Shown here: positions 35,871-48,452 of the stretch, in pieces
Position numbering within the stretch: position 1 is the first letter of the stretch
Layout: every line of letters begins with the position of its first letter
Source of the DNA: Lamellibrachia satsuma
Taxonomy: Eukaryota > Annelida > Polychaeta > Sabellida > Siboglinidae
Direction: 5' to 3'
Assembly (NCBI GenBank): GCA_033239005.1
Contig: BSQZ01000050.1
Coordinates: 3,845,001 to 3,909,000 of the forward strand
DNA length: 64,000 nt
Translations under genes and position numbers: made by a program
Notes under the pieces: model-generated
Seen by the model: only the letters and a program-made list of their open reading frames with translations
What the model was told of the DNA's origin: nothing
The model's database searches: none

Positions 35871-36968
35871 CCACAAGTCACAGAGTGCGCCATGTTGATT
35901 TTGAGACTTCCGGTGGAATCGCATGCAGTGCGTGTAGTTGCATGGAAGATCGGCGCTGCTAGATATTATTTACTTCATGTAACGTTTAATTTCATTTTCC
36001 TATTTTAAAACTTGTTTCAATACAACCCAACTTCAAAATAATTATAGTGCAGCGGATATGTGAAACAACTGTGACTTTTGAAAGCATCAATTCTGAACAA
36101 ATCTACCACTAACAAATACTCTACTTTTATTGATAACATGTGTTGTTTGTCAACTAGTGAAAGTTGATACCAAGGTTAGTTTTTTTATCGTATTTTCTTT
36201 CGTTCTCTTACTTTGTTAATGGTTCCTATAGATTTGTAACTTCTGATAGGTTCATATCAGTTCTACACTGTCTTTTTAAAGACTTCTAAGCTGAGCATTT
36301 AGGAAAGTAATAGTTCCAGTTGGGAATGTTAGCAATTTACATTCTAAATGAAATTCGAAATAAAACAACAAATCAGTTGTGGTTATAGTACTCCTTTGTG
36401 AAAGCCCAAATAAGGTAATACCAACAACACGATAGTGTTGATAAACTTACAGAAAATTAAATAAAACATAGAACAAGGTGAAGTTGAAAGGTTTAAGTTA
36501 TACAATATGTAGCACAGCAGCATTTAGTAATGTAATCTACTGATTGGTATGTCACCATGTAGCGAAAGATGCTGGCAACCAGGCATTGGGTGTGCGATAG
36601 CCGGGTAGAATTTAAAAAGTCTGGTTTTAATAACACGTGGGCCTATGCCAAATTAGATGGTTTCTGAATTTGTGTGTGGGAGATGTCAGGAGGTGATTTT
36701 TTTATTGTGGTAGAACTGACGGTGATACAGAAAGGATGGATACAGTTGGCCATGCATGTTGGATCCATTCATGTGCACGCAGGCACACACGTGCAAACAG
36801 CGGAGAAAGTGAGGAGACATCCGCCATATTTGGAAATATACGCAGCTAGTTAGGAAACTAAAGTATAGGTGTATGTTCGGTAGATGATATTGTCTGTTTT
36901 TGTAATTACCATTCGGAAGCTGAGTTCAAATGTATCGAAATTATAGGAGAGTGGTGATCAAGTGTGTG
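35871..36968. other. No gene recognised
   Basis: AT-rich, no arrays or domains. Confidence 0.5.
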
Positions 36969-36974
36969 TGTGTG

Positions 36975-37010
<36 letters not shown>

Positions 37011-37016
37011 TGTATG

Positions 37017-37047
<31 letters not shown>

Positions 37048-37135
37048 GTATGTATATGTATGTATGTATGTATTAGTGCCCTGCGCGGGCCGGGCTTTGA
37101 GTCCAAGCCCGGCCCGGCCCGGCTAGTGACTGCAG
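36969..37135. repeat. (GT)n/(TATG)n array joined to a GC-rich repeat end
   Basis: GT then TATG repeats (36969-37072) pass into TAGTGCCCTGCGCGGGCC followed by CCCGGCCCGGCC. The same GC-rich junction occurs at 39270-39420 next to an AT array, which indicates a shared repeat family. Confidence 0.75.
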
Positions 37136-38283
37136 ACCTGCTGGAAATGCCACTGGGTGTCAGTGCCAGTGGGTGACATATAATTGAAATATTGTATTAA
37201 ATTATGTTATAGAAAGTGGCATAGCCAATGCCATAATAATCAACATCGAACGTATCTTCGGCGTGATATATAATTATCAGGAGGCATGGATATCCACAGT
37301 TTTTGGATACAGGACATTTTGGTACACATACATGTTTTGTTCTATTCCGAAATGCCTTATACTAAGCTTATCATACGTGTTTCAATGTGTCGATCATATA
37401 ACTACCAGTATACCTGTATGGTATACAACTACAAAGTGCAGTCGTTCAACAGCACCAGTGACAGGATGCAATATCAAAACACTTTGTCATATGGGCAGAC
37501 GCCCTCTGTCATGTGAATTTACAAAAACAAGCGTCTCAGTCGTAAAGCTGAGACTTGAGAACCTGTTTCCTCGAATATGTTCGTCTGGAAATCGCAGCTG
37601 CGGCTTCAGCCGGAACACTCCGAGCAACTGTCGATGTCGTTGATTTCCAATGAACAAGGCGAAAGCGATCAGTCCACATTCCCGAATGGCTTCAATTAAA
37701 CCGCGGACTAATTACGCTAATTAGGCGATGTGCGAATTGGCAGTTGTCCGCGGGAATAGCGCAATTAATCAGTTTCCGCTAACGACGTAAACACGGTTTA
37801 GCCGAAGAGATTGGTTCTGCTGTCTCATACATCTCCCGGGTTACGCCATACGGTACGGTTGCCTAGCAACCGTCGCGTGACTTCCGCGGTCAAGAGTACT
37901 GGTCACTGGGCTGTCTTCCATTGTCAAATCCCCCTGAAGTATTATGTTATCGTTGCAACCATAGATTTAGCACAATGTGGCCACACAAATCAATATATCT
38001 ATAGTATTGACAATGTTGGGCTGCGAGTTTAACAGTGTGTTATTGAAGCAAACATTTGCATACAAATAAATCAGTTAAAACGGGTGAATAGGTAAATGTA
38101 ATGAGTAATCCAATTTCACGACTAGAAATATAATTATAGGCGTTTTGACATTATTCAATTCGCGGCTTCGTTGCTACTGAAATTAGCAGCAGTTTCTGAC
38201 GAAGTTGATGTATTTTCACACTTGAACCGCCGGACGACGTCTCAAAGATTCATCAACTGAACATTCGCTCACGTTGTTTCTGC
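37136..38283. other. About 1.1 kb without a recognised gene
   Basis: Apart from the X-box-like site there is a pair of homeodomain-type TAATTA cores (CTAATTACGCTAATTAG at 37708-37724). No exon is supported. Confidence 0.45.
37857..37871. promoter_or_regulatory. X-box-like palindrome GGTTGCCTAGCAACC
   Basis: Near-perfect palindrome fitting the RFX X-box. Its function is unknown because no gene start is identified nearby. Confidence 0.4.
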
Positions 38284-38400
38284 GCTTTAATAACGATAAC
38301 ACGTTAACGGGACACCCTTTAATAACGATAACACGTTAACGGGACACCCTTTAATAACGATAACACGTTAACGGGACATCCTTTAATACCGACAAGACAG
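38284..38400. repeat. 32-bp tandem repeat, 3.5 units
   Basis: The unit begins CTTTAATAACGATAACACGT. The first three units are nearly identical, so the expansion is recent. Confidence 0.93.
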
Positions 38401-39134
<734 letters not shown>

Positions 39135-39136
<2 letters not shown>

Positions 39137-39182
39137 GTTCAAATTATATACACACATATACGCTAGTGCCCTGTAGTGCCAT

Positions 39183-39244
<62 letters not shown>

Positions 39245-39420
39245 GTTCAAATTATATACACACATATACGCTAGTGCCCTGCGCGGGCCTAGAATTTCAT
39301 CCCAAGCCCGGTCCAGACCGTGAATGTTTGGCCCAGGCCCGGCCCGGCCCACAAGTTTCAGGCCCAGGCCCGGCCCATACCCGCGGGCTAAAGACGGGTA
39401 AGCCCGCGGCCCGCTAAGTT
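39135..39420. repeat. Duplicated GC-rich repeat end with intervening (AT)n
   Basis: CTGTTCAAATTATATACACA leading into ACGCTAGTGCCCTG occurs at 39135-39172 and again at 39242-39280, separated by (AT)n at 39190-39242. After the second copy a stretch rich in GGCCC/CCCGG runs to 39420. It is related to 37073-37135. A hAT-like origin is possible from the AGTGCCCTG start but is not shown. Confidence 0.7.
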
Positions 39421-39590
39421 TAGAGAAGATAAACCTATAATCTTATAACAAAGACGAGGATGAGTTTTAAAAATCCAGCACCACCAACTTCTTCAAACTT
39501 ACGAATATCCTGAAGAAAAATAAAGGCAAATTCATAGTGTCATTACTATTAAATATGATAACATGTGTTATATTTGGCTTTAATGTATTG

Positions 39591-39650
39591 GCTTATGGTT
39601 AGGGTAGGATATTTGTTTATCTAACCCTGACTTAACCCATAAGCAAGCCA
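39591..39650. repeat. Imperfect inverted repeat around GGTTAGGGT
   Basis: GCTTATGGTTAGGGTAGGATA faces TATCTAACCCTGACTTAACC then CATAAGC, giving a stem of about 20 bp with bulges. The single TTAGGG-like hexamers are not a telomeric array. Confidence 0.5.
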
Positions 39651-39699
39651 TAACCCCAATTTATATTGTTAATTGAATTAGTTCAACTAAGTTAACGTT

Positions 39700-39866
39700 G
39701 GGTAAGGTGGATATCGTCCAGTAAATATCGCCATGTGTGGAGGATATTGACAGTGACATTTCGGGAGAATAGTGTCCTTGATATTGTGTTGGTGATATTG
39801 TCTTAGAGGATATTCCAGAGAAGAACGTGTCAAGGCGATATTGGGATATTGTCAATGTTGCGTTTG
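39700..39866. repeat. Cluster of GATATTG(T/A)C-like motifs
   Basis: About eight copies of GATATTGTC or close variants, irregularly spaced over 165 bp. The reverse complement, GACAATATC, also recurs at 46980-47092. Confidence 0.5.
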
Positions 39867-39971
39867 ACTGGATTTGTTCACTCTTAAACTTATTCATGTC
39901 TATGATCGTGTATCGCCTTTTACCTACATGTATACTATGCTAATACGGTTTTCTGCATGTTGCTGTTTTAG

Positions 39972-40444
39972 TTTAACAAGATCTACCAAGATTGCCATCC
40001 AAGGCCCAGATGAAAACAAAGAAGCCATTGGCCTGTCGAGAGTCCAAAATTTTTTCATTTATGTGTAACCCGCCCTCCTGAAATATTTGTCAAATTTGAT
40101 TTAAAAAATATTCACGCTGCTAGTATTTACACGATTTGTAGACAAACTGTTCCATTCATTTATTGTCCTCTGTGAGAAAAAGTACTTCCTGGTATCCAAT
40201 ATACACTGATCCTTCACTAATGTTACCTCGTGTCCTCTAGTGCTGCTATCTTTCTTAAGTGAGAAAAAAATATATCTATCAATATTTTCACATCCATTCA
40301 ATATCGTAAACACTTAAATTGTATCTCCTCTTAACCTCCATGTCTCTAGGGTTGTTAAAATACAATCTATTAGGCGTTCTTCATAACTATAAGGTATCTC
40401 AGTTCTTGAATAATTTTAGTTGATCCCTCTGTATTCGTTCTAGT
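39972..40444 (-). mobile_element. 5'-truncated CR1-like fragment (same family as 9669-13889)
   Basis: It matches the last 470 bp of the larger element: the 3' UTR and the ORF2 tail with ILNGCENIDR, SLKKDSSTRGHEV and RTINEWNSL. A stop interrupts the frame near 40313. It has the same orientation as the first copy. Its 3' end contains two ATCTTG-type decamers in tandem. 5' truncation is usual for LINE insertions. Confidence 0.9.
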
Positions 40445-41146
40445 TAGGACATACCACTTAGTTGCATCCCAGTCTGACGTGTTGCAAGTAGGGGACGACG
40501 ATGTTGATCTGCTGATAGTTACGATAAAACTGATAAAGCAAATTGACAATGTTGTCGTCGGATGTCCTTCGAAACGAGATGGCGTCTGCCAATCGATCGT
40601 GTGTCATAATGTGAATTGTAGTACATAATTGCAGACCTTTCGGTAGTGGGAGCAATAGGGTCCAGCTGGAAGCTAGGTTGCGTTGGTTCTTCTCCTTCTC
40701 TTCTACTTCGCTACCACTTCTCCGCCTACTTACGAAGGCAGTTTGAACCAATGCAGCCCGTTGCACGGTGAATCGCGCGCAGTGGAATTGGGCGATCGGC
40801 AGCCTGCTGCTCCTAGTTCGTGATGTGGTCACAGACCACAGTTAGTTAGGATCCATCCGCCATTATCCATAACGATTCCCTGGGAATGTGAGTATTGAGC
40901 GTGATGAGTGAATTTTTCTGAGTACTCTTAGAACGTTAATGTTGTCTGTATCACTAAATTAGATCTTTTATTCGATGCAATGAACAGACGCTGGCCGCTC
41001 GCATATCACTACACAGGCTATTCTGCAGAAAGCACCAACATCTCGAAATCAATCACCAGGCTGTGTCGAAACTGGGGGGGGTATTGGCTTTGTTTTTTTT
41101 TCTTCTGAAAAACGAAGTACATCATTTTCACGAATTTCGCACACGA
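40445..41146. other. No gene recognised
   Basis: A 124-codon minus frame at 40458-40832 has no recognisable motif. Confidence 0.45.
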
Positions 41147-41278
41147 AGTCAATCAATTGAAGTTTAATGTGCTATGAAAGTGTAAAGAAGGACAAGTTTT
41201 TCACTGAAAGAAGTCAATCAATTGAAGTTTAATGTGCTATGAAAGAGTAAAGAAGGACACAATTTTAACTGAACCAAG
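41147..41278. repeat. 65-bp tandem duplication
   Basis: Two copies starting GAAGTCAATCAATTGAAGTT, about 92 percent alike. Confidence 0.9.
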
Positions 41279-41404
41279 CAAGCGCTATAATGGTGATGAA
41301 TGCAAAACCAATGATTGTCTGAGGCTCCGAGCCCATGTTTTTCTATTAGCCGTTTTATTCTTTATGGTGTTTTAACACAACATAAAAAAAAATTAACCGT
41401 ATGC

Positions 41405-41600
41405 GACTATAATCAAGAATATCACACCTGTGGTTTACTCTAAATTTGTTCGAAAAGTGGGAGATTCTGGTCAAATCTCAGTTTTCCTGGCAGCTGACAT
41501 GTTGACCAGAACGACCAATAAGCGCCTCGCAATTCTGGGAAATTGATGCATCTAGACTTCCGCTGCGACGCGTTAAGTGCTTTCGACCGAAAGCGGAGGA
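41405..41600 (+). repeat. Dispersed repeat E, copy 2
   Basis: Matches 30400-30575 in several ordered blocks, ending near CGACCGAAA. Confidence 0.7.
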
Positions 41601-42374
41601 CCGACGGGTATACACCGAAGTAACTCGAACAGTGTTTTTTTTACACTTGCGAGGAATAATATACAAGCACGTGAACACGTGTTTGCCGAGACCAGATGCT
41701 GACGAAACCCGTGATGTAAAAAAAGAATCTCGCTTGAAATATTGAGCAATGCGTAAAGGCAATAGTAAATACTGGTCTAGCACCAGTTAGTTTCCCCCAA
41801 ATAGTTTGGATATACCCCTGTTGCATAGGAAACTCCTTTCAATGTCAAATTACTGTCTTCGTTTTATAGGTACTGACATTAAATGTAATCTGAAATTACT
41901 CCCTGTAAAATATGTGTGGTCCGTCTGACTCATATTACCGAAAAATTTTTTTAGAAATATTAATTAATTGTGCACCATTATTTGAACGCATGCGCAGAAG
42001 CAATACCCAAATGAACAAATTATTTATTTGATTTTGGGACAACAAGTGGGTCGCTGCATGACATATTTTTGTCGCGCGACGTACGAACGGCGTGAACTTG
42101 ATGATGATTGTCAAGGCGTTGATGGAACGTTTTAGTCCTTCGCAAGCGACGAGGCGGTTCAAAAGACATCGTTTATCACGCGTTGTCATCTTCTTTACAA
42201 GGCGGCAGTCCTGAAGCACGCTAGTACGGTCGCTTGAGACCACCTATGCATACGACCATACATGTTCAGATGTTCTACGGTTTTTTGTTTATTAGTTTGG
42301 TTACATAATGAAGTTTTCTACTACGTTTCACTGTTAATGTGCTAGTGATTGGATCACGTGATTGGGTTGGGAAC
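41601..42374. other. No gene recognised
   Basis: Unrecognised small open frames only. Confidence 0.5.
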
Positions 42375-42790
42375 ACCTGCACTGAAAGAGAGACAGGAGA
42401 AGCTGCAGGTAGCAGAGAATAATTGGGTTCGGGGAATATTTAAAGTGAAATGAGAAGACAGAAAGAAGGGGAATTAAGAGAAGATATGGGAATGAAGAGA
42501 CACCTGAGGATGAAGGTACTGGGGAGCAGACTGAGATGGGCAGGAGACGTACAGAGAATGAGTGGGGAGAGACTGACAAAGAGAGCATGGAAAACAGAAG
42601 AGGCTGGTAGAAGTAGAAGAGGTAGACCCAAATTAACAAGGACGGGCAGTGGTAAGAGAGATCTCGAGTGGGAGAGAACGGCAGCAGATCGCGATGGATG
42701 GAGACGGATGGGCGCGGACTACATGCCCCCACACCCCGCAAGGGACGCCGGGGTAAGGCGAAGCTGTGATTGTGTCCTATTTGGCATTGT
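42375..42790 (+). pseudogene. Non-LTR retrotransposon ORF2 tail, copy 1
   Basis: The plus strand encodes LKERQEKLQVAENNWVRGI, then after a 1-bp shift GELREDMGMKRHL, SRLRWAGDVQRM, SGERLTKRAW, RRGRPK and ADRDGWRRM. This block order is the C-terminal tail of an invertebrate non-LTR family whose ORF2 ends with WAGHVxRM, ERLTKR, RRGRPxLRWEDxxKRD and DRxxWR. There is no RT core upstream, so it is truncated. There is no satellite in this copy, which makes it the reference for copies 2 and 3. Confidence 0.75.
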
Positions 42791-43684
42791 TGCTGCAACT
42801 GAAATATATTGAACACTAATGCTATGAGCCACTTACGAACCTCTGCAGGCCATTTCTACTCGTTTGTTGTGGTTCCAAAACGGTGGCATTCTTAACGCAA
42901 GCAACTGCTGCGGTGTTTCCATTGACCCTCGTTCAGTATGCACGTAGTGTGGTTGCGTTGTACCGCAACAAGCCAACTGGTGTATTTACGTAAGTACTGA
43001 GTAATGTATTTGCGCACAGCCGCGTTACATCCTCCATTAATTGCCTCATCGATTAATTTAGACGATAGCTAGATAGGTTCGAATTTTGGTGATATAATTT
43101 TGAAACGACATGAGCAAAAAATCGAATTGCGGCTTTCAATACCTTACATTACCACACCCGGATAACTAATGATTAAATGCAGTGCAGTGCTTAGTTGATG
43201 ACGTCACATTTTATCCCCGGGTCAATGGTATATCTGCATTTTGAATCATTTTAGATGTACCGTACATTTCAAACGGCGTATTTGTTGCCACTGTGACAGC
43301 AATACACCAGCTGTTCGTGAAATGTTCGCAACGACCCTTCATCAATCACTCGTCAAACCCACGTAATTTGCAATAAACATGGCGAATACTACCTCCAGAT
43401 GCCGTACGAATGTCGACCAGCAAGACGTAGCTAGCGCCATGGGTCGCTGCCTTGACCGCGCTATACGGCGTCGGAGTGGGAAGGTTCCCGGTGCTAATGA
43501 GAAGCAGGCTGTGCTATTTGGGTGGACATAAACTGAACCTGAGGATATATTTGGAGAGCCCACCTGTTGCAGTGTGCAGGTTGTGTTACCGCGGGCGATA
43601 TACCATGCGTCGTGACGGCTGTAGCTGAGCTAGACCACCTTGCAGACGACCGTGTGTCGGTCGTAAAACTTGTGCGCTAAACTT
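42791..43684. other. No gene recognised
   Basis: No supportable feature. Confidence 0.5.
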
Positions 43685-43760
43685 GCATGGTGCATATAAT
43701 GCAGTAGAACGCACTGCCCCTGAGTTCGCGGGTTCAAACCGTGATATACCATTCCAATGT
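43685..43760 (+). repeat. tRNA-like SINE head (weak)
   Basis: A B-box GGGTTCAAACC (43729-43739) lies about 45 bp downstream of a poor A-box candidate. The downstream TTCACGTCACTC is reminiscent of the SINE body. It is too degenerate to be a tRNA gene. Confidence 0.3.
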
Positions 43761-43939
43761 TCACGTCACTCGAATGTCCTGCCTCAAAAATAAATCGTTT
43801 ACTTAATCAGTTTGGTGGTTGTATTATTCTACGGGAAAGAGGCGTGGCAGTGTTGGCAGATTTACTATGGACCGGTGGCCGTCTTTATGAACAGGCTGTG
43901 AGACGTTCTGGGGGGGAGGGCGTGGTGATTGTTGCACTC

Positions 43940-44655
43940 TTCTTTATCCCTAGAGTCTGGGGTGAGGCTGGCAACGATACCCGTCATCGATTTTTTTTGC
44001 CTTCTACTTCGTCACCAGTCCCATTTCACTGGCGTCTCCACTCCCCTGTCTCTCACTGTCTCTCATTCCCACTCCCCTCCCAATCCCTCGCTCTCATTCT
44101 CCACTCCCCTCCCCATCCCTCGCTCTCATTCTCCACTCCCCTCCCCATTCCTCGCTCTCATTCTCCACTCCCCTCCCCGTCCCTCGCTCTCATTCTCCAC
44201 TCCCCTCCCCATCCCTCTCTCTCATTCCCCACTCCCCTCCCAATCCCTCACTCTCATTCTCCACTCCCCTCCCCATCCCTCGCTCTCATTCTCCACTCCC
44301 CTCCCCATCCCTCGCTCTCATTCTCCACTCCCCTCCCCATCCCTCGCTCTCATTCTCCACTCCCCTCCCCATCCCTCGCTCTCATTCTCCACTCCCCTCC
44401 CCATCCCTCGCTCTCATTCTCCACTCCCCTCCCCATCCCTCGCTCTCATTCTCCCCTCCCCTCCCACTCCCGCCATATCGCTCTTCACACAGTCCTCCCA
44501 CCTCAGTCTCGGTCTTCCTCTTCTCCTTCCACCCTCCACTCGAAGAGCATCCGCTGTCTTCGTCAACCGCCCCTTCCATTCTTTCCACGTGTCCAGCCCA
44601 CTTTAATCGGCTCTTCATCAGATTCCTCCGGGAATTCTCTAGGATGTCTGACCTA
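43940..44655 (-). pseudogene. Non-LTR ORF2 tail, copy 2, invaded by its own minisatellite
   Basis: The minus strand reads MKSRLKWAGHVERMEG and a shifted ERK/RKTETEVGG block, then a 32-bp minisatellite, then a 3' flank with TCGATGACGGGTATCGTTGC and CAGCCTCACC that also borders copy 3. The flank match on both sides of the arrays shows that copies 2 and 3 are the same element. The satellite occupies the place of the C-terminal EWRERARD-like codons. Confidence 0.7.
44035..44460. repeat. 32-bp minisatellite, about 13 units
   Basis: The unit begins CACTCCCCTCCCCATCCCTC and ends GCTCTCATTCTC. On the minus strand each unit reads as a WRMRARDGEG-like peptide, recalling the LINE tail it sits in. Confidence 0.93.
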
Positions 44656-44997
44656 AACCTTTAACAGATTGGCTGTGTAATCACAACACACTGCAGTCAT
44701 CAAGTGTGTTCTCACCTCCGTTGCGATGAAGGAGGTAAATACGCATTATAATATATCAAGGTGATTTCATTGCATTATGGCGAACATTTCAATACTTGGG
44801 AATGCTCTGATTGGCGTCTCGATATATTTTCATACGACAATCACAGTGTGTCGGTGATATCACGTTGTCGAACAGTTTAATCGATTTCATTGTTGAAGAT
44901 TTTTTCCAAAACGAAGAACCAATCCGACAACGTTGCGAACAACTTATCTTTCGCGGAATGAACACACTTTAGACGCAACCCTCCCAATTCACATCTT

Positions 44998-45330
44998 GTG
45001 GGGAGCGGTGGTCTAATGGTTAGAGTACCCGCCTGTCGATCGAGAGGACGGTGGTTTGATTCAACCTCCGCCTTTTCGAAGCTTGGGCAATTTCGTTCAC
45101 CCCACTTTGCCCGTGTCTTTCGGAAGAGACACTAAAAGCCGTTGGTCCAAACTCCTGCGTTAGCTCAATATTGGGCTGTTTGGAGTATAACTATATAGCA
45201 ATCCCAGATCATTCTCGTTCTCACGACCTCTGCCTCTCACCGGGAAGCCAGCATGGCAGTTATTTCATGTTAATGGGATTCACCCATTAGGCGCCCCGTG
45301 GCATTGACATCCACCCACGAAGGTATCAGA
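44998..45330 (+). repeat. tRNA-derived SINE, copy 1
   Basis: The head has A box TGGTCTAATGG (45009-45019) and B box GGTTTGATTCA (45053-45063) at tRNA spacing. The body starts GGGCAATTTCGTTCACCCC and continues with GTGTCTTTCGGAAGAGACAC and AAAGCCGTTGGTCC. The body is shared with 48250-48452. The 3' limit is uncertain. The promoter would be internal RNA polymerase III. Confidence 0.8.
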
Positions 45331-46023
45331 GCTTTGAAATGTGCAACCATAGTCGTGATTATTAGCGCGGCTAACATTAGTGCAGCGTAGATCAACAAGT
45401 CAAAAGTGCACATAACCGTGCGACGGAGTTAGACAGCTGAAACTCACACATCAAACACGTGATACTGTCACATGACACGCGATACTCTTACGTGCCGAAT
45501 TGCTTTGCTGTTTCGCGTCAGAAACGTTGACACCTTTGTGGAATTTATGATGGATGACTCTTAGTTCCGTCTGCGTAGTAGTGAATATAATTATTGTAGG
45601 AGAAGGTTTTATTAATGGAAAAACTGAATGAATATGTCGAAATGAAGCTGGCATATAGCGACGTAACGAATTTCTTCTAATTGCAACAAATGAGATGTAC
45701 TCGCTCAACGTTTCGGCTTCCGTTGGTACAACCTTCATCAGAAATTAATATTTAGGCACGATTGGTTTTTCTTCTGCTCGCCAGTTGGCACAGCAAGCAG
45801 GCCGTCCCACACAATGCTGCGTCGGTGTCGCTCCTCGTCTCGATTCATGATTGGACTCGTCTTCGTGATTAAAATGGCCTCTATAGTCCATCTCGCGTTT
45901 CTGTTGCTTTCTTTGTCTATCACCTTTGATCCCTCAGTCAATGGTGCGATTGTTTGTCTTGTACTGGAAGACGCGTAATGTTTGGCAAGGATTGTGAAGG
46001 TCTGTATCTACAGCACTACTAGC
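45331..46023. other. No gene recognised
   Basis: Minus frames at 45451-45941 have no recognisable motif. Confidence 0.45.
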
Positions 46024-46200
46024 TTGTCCTCTTTATGGAACGGTTAGAACGCCGGATTCTCAATCGGGGAGTCAGGGGTTCGAATCGTCTTGCTGCCGTT
46101 TTGAAGCTTTCGTTCACTCCGCTTTGTCTCAGTTCTCTCAGCTGTGTGAATGAGTCCTGGCTACATACAGTGGTGGATACTTATGAACGATGTTTCTCCT
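46024..46200 (+). repeat. tRNA-derived SINE head, copy 2
   Basis: A-box-like TGGAACGGTTAGAACG and a perfect B box GGTTCGAATC, then CTTTCGTTCACTCCGCTTTG, which parallels the copy 1 body. The body is shorter and more diverged. Confidence 0.65.
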
Positions 46201-46979
46201 CCCAACAATTATTGTAGTTGAAGTTGAGATGGTGTTGGAATTAACAGGTCTGCTAGGGGTGAAGTGTAAAGGGTTTTAAACAGTCCCAAGGACCAGATAC
46301 CGCACTATAGAAGAACTTACCTGAACGTGTCCCTGTATTATAATGTGGGACAGTGGGTCCCAGTCCAAGAAGCGTGACCAGAGTACTAGCTTTGAACACC
46401 ATTCTGGGAACCCATTCTAACATCATGAACCAACACTAATGGGAAACTCAGTTATAATCTGTCCCGTAGTCCAGACCTTTATCCAAACATTCCACCGGCA
46501 CACCTTGTTTTGTGGGTGAATCGTTTTGTAGTAGTTGTAGATTGTGATAACATAACCACAACCACTCGATTGAACCACAGCCGGTTCTGTGCAGCAGGTA
46601 TAATGCCGTGGGTGGTCGGTGTGCCTAAGTTACGCTACAATTAAAGTAATCTTCTGATCTACCACGACACCGCCTCTACCGCCTCTATCGCCTTTAGTCA
46701 CGGTTGAGTTGCGGCTTCTCACGGACGGGTCCGGTTTCACTGCGGACGCCGGTAGACGTCGCTACTCACTCCAGGACGTTTTATGTTTAATGGATGAGCG
46801 AATTTGAACATACGACTGCCACATCCGTCATGGTCGGGTTTCACCGCGTTCAGGCTGGCGTCAGCACCAACACTGTCCTGAGTCAGACTCGTCGGGCCTG
46901 GCTGCTTCGTGAAGTACACCGCTACCGAGTCACACATATCCTCTACAGCAGAGATCTACAGTAGTACCAATCATCAGTA
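46201..46979. other. No gene recognised
   Basis: A 66-codon minus frame at 46737-46937 is unrecognised. Confidence 0.45.
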
Positions 46980-47092
46980 TCCCCGGACAGTATTCCGACA
47001 AGTATCTCTCTGACATCATCCGGAGTCTCAGGACAATATGCAATTGGACAATATCTCCCAAAGACAATCCCAGACATTATCCCCCGAGCAAA
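46980..47092. repeat. Cluster of GGACAATATCTCCC-like motifs
   Basis: About seven irregular copies of GGACA-N-TAT-CC variants. They resemble the end subrepeat of the MULE-like element (GGACATAATCCCC) and could be a degraded end of a related element. Confidence 0.45.
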
Positions 47093-47144
47093 ATCATGCG
47101 TGGTCCTCTCATCTCACACTGTCCCTATTTATCTACTGTTCTAC

Positions 47145-47325
47145 CAAAGGCGGCGTCCTCGTGAACCAATTCTCCTGCCGTTCTCGTGGACCAATTCTCC
47201 TGCCGTCCTCGTGAACAAATTCTCCTGTCGTCCTCGTGAACCAATTTTCTGCCGACCTCGTGAACCAATTCTTCTGCCGTCCTCGTGAACCAATTCTCCT
47301 GCCGTCCTCGTGAACCAATTCTCCC
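47145..47325. repeat. 25-bp minisatellite, about 7 units
   Basis: The unit begins CCTCGTGAACCAATTCTCCT. Confidence 0.92.
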
Positions 47326-48249
47326 TTACATAAAATTACACATTAATATTTAGTAAAACATTAATATACATAAACAACATACCACATTTTAGATAAGTCC
47401 GGATCCGTTTCACTAGCCAGGTGCGCATGACGTGGCCTGAACTGCTCCTGTTGAATGGACCGTTGTTTACAGTTATCAGCTTATCTTATCTGATTATATC
47501 AGCAACGTTTTACAAAAGAACATTAAAACATAAAAATAAACATGAAGCGGATGTCGTTATCGTAGTTGTATAATCAAGGCATTCTCCACGCGACACGACA
47601 AGACACCCTAGGTTTACATTCCACGCCCGTCCCGCCGCAGTTATGCTATTTTAGTGACCGCTGCGTTTACACAAACTGACAAATTAAGCGATTACACCCT
47701 CTATGAGAAAGTCCGCATAGTGTTCCATTGTAAACATCGCTAGACGAAGAAGAATTTCCCGTTGGTAGAACCAAGGTGCATTATGAAGAGAGACGATTCC
47801 GTTTCCATTCTTCTGGCTTTTAAAATTGCTTCTTTTTCCCAGAAAATGTGACGGCGATTGTCGATTCTATTAAAGGGTCTCTTGGTATCAACTCGGTGTT
47901 ATTGCCGTTCAGAACATATACACAGGATCACCACTCGGGACTAGACTATCCTCGCTGAACGAATATCACAGCCGCATTTACATACTTAAATATGGTTCAC
48001 AAAGAGAATCCAACGCAGAGTCAAATTGGACATTAACAATAATATGTTACCTTACACACGGGAAACCAGTGCAGGCCTTATCATAAATAATCAACAGTCA
48101 TAGCGTTTCGCTATTTTGTGTGCACAAATTGCATGTTTGTGCCATGTTAAATAACAGTTGGAACGGTATAAAAGCTACGACTTGTGACTTATGACATATA
48201 ACTCCAAACAGAACAGTCCTGTCTATGGCTAACATATAGGAGTGGTTTG
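47326..48249. other. No gene recognised
   Basis: No supportable feature. Confidence 0.5.
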
Positions 48250-48452
48250 TTTTCAGACTCCACGACCGGTTTTTCCTTTTCCCTGCGTGGCATGGACACC
48301 AGGTAGAAGGGACCAACGGCTTCTAGTGTCTCTTCCGAAAGACACAAGCAAGGTGGGGTGAACAAAATTGCCCAGGTTTCGAAACAGCGGCAGATGGACT
48401 TGGAACACCGTCCGCTCGACTGACATTAGACCACTGTTCTCCGCTGAGCTAT
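48250..48452 (-). repeat. tRNA-derived SINE, copy 3
   Basis: On the minus strand the A-box region AACAGTGGTCTAATGTCAG is followed by a body nearly identical to copy 1: GGGCAATTTTGTTCACCCC, then GTGTCTTTCGGAAGAGACAC and AGCCGTTGGTCC. The B box is eroded. Confidence 0.78.

Noticed and set aside
39591..39650. Telomere-type TTAGGG repeat
   Set aside because: Only isolated hexamer-like matches in an imperfect hairpin, with no tandem array.
44998..45065. Functional tRNA gene
   Set aside because: A and B boxes are present but acceptor and anticodon stems do not pair, and the sequence continues into a repeated SINE body found elsewhere.
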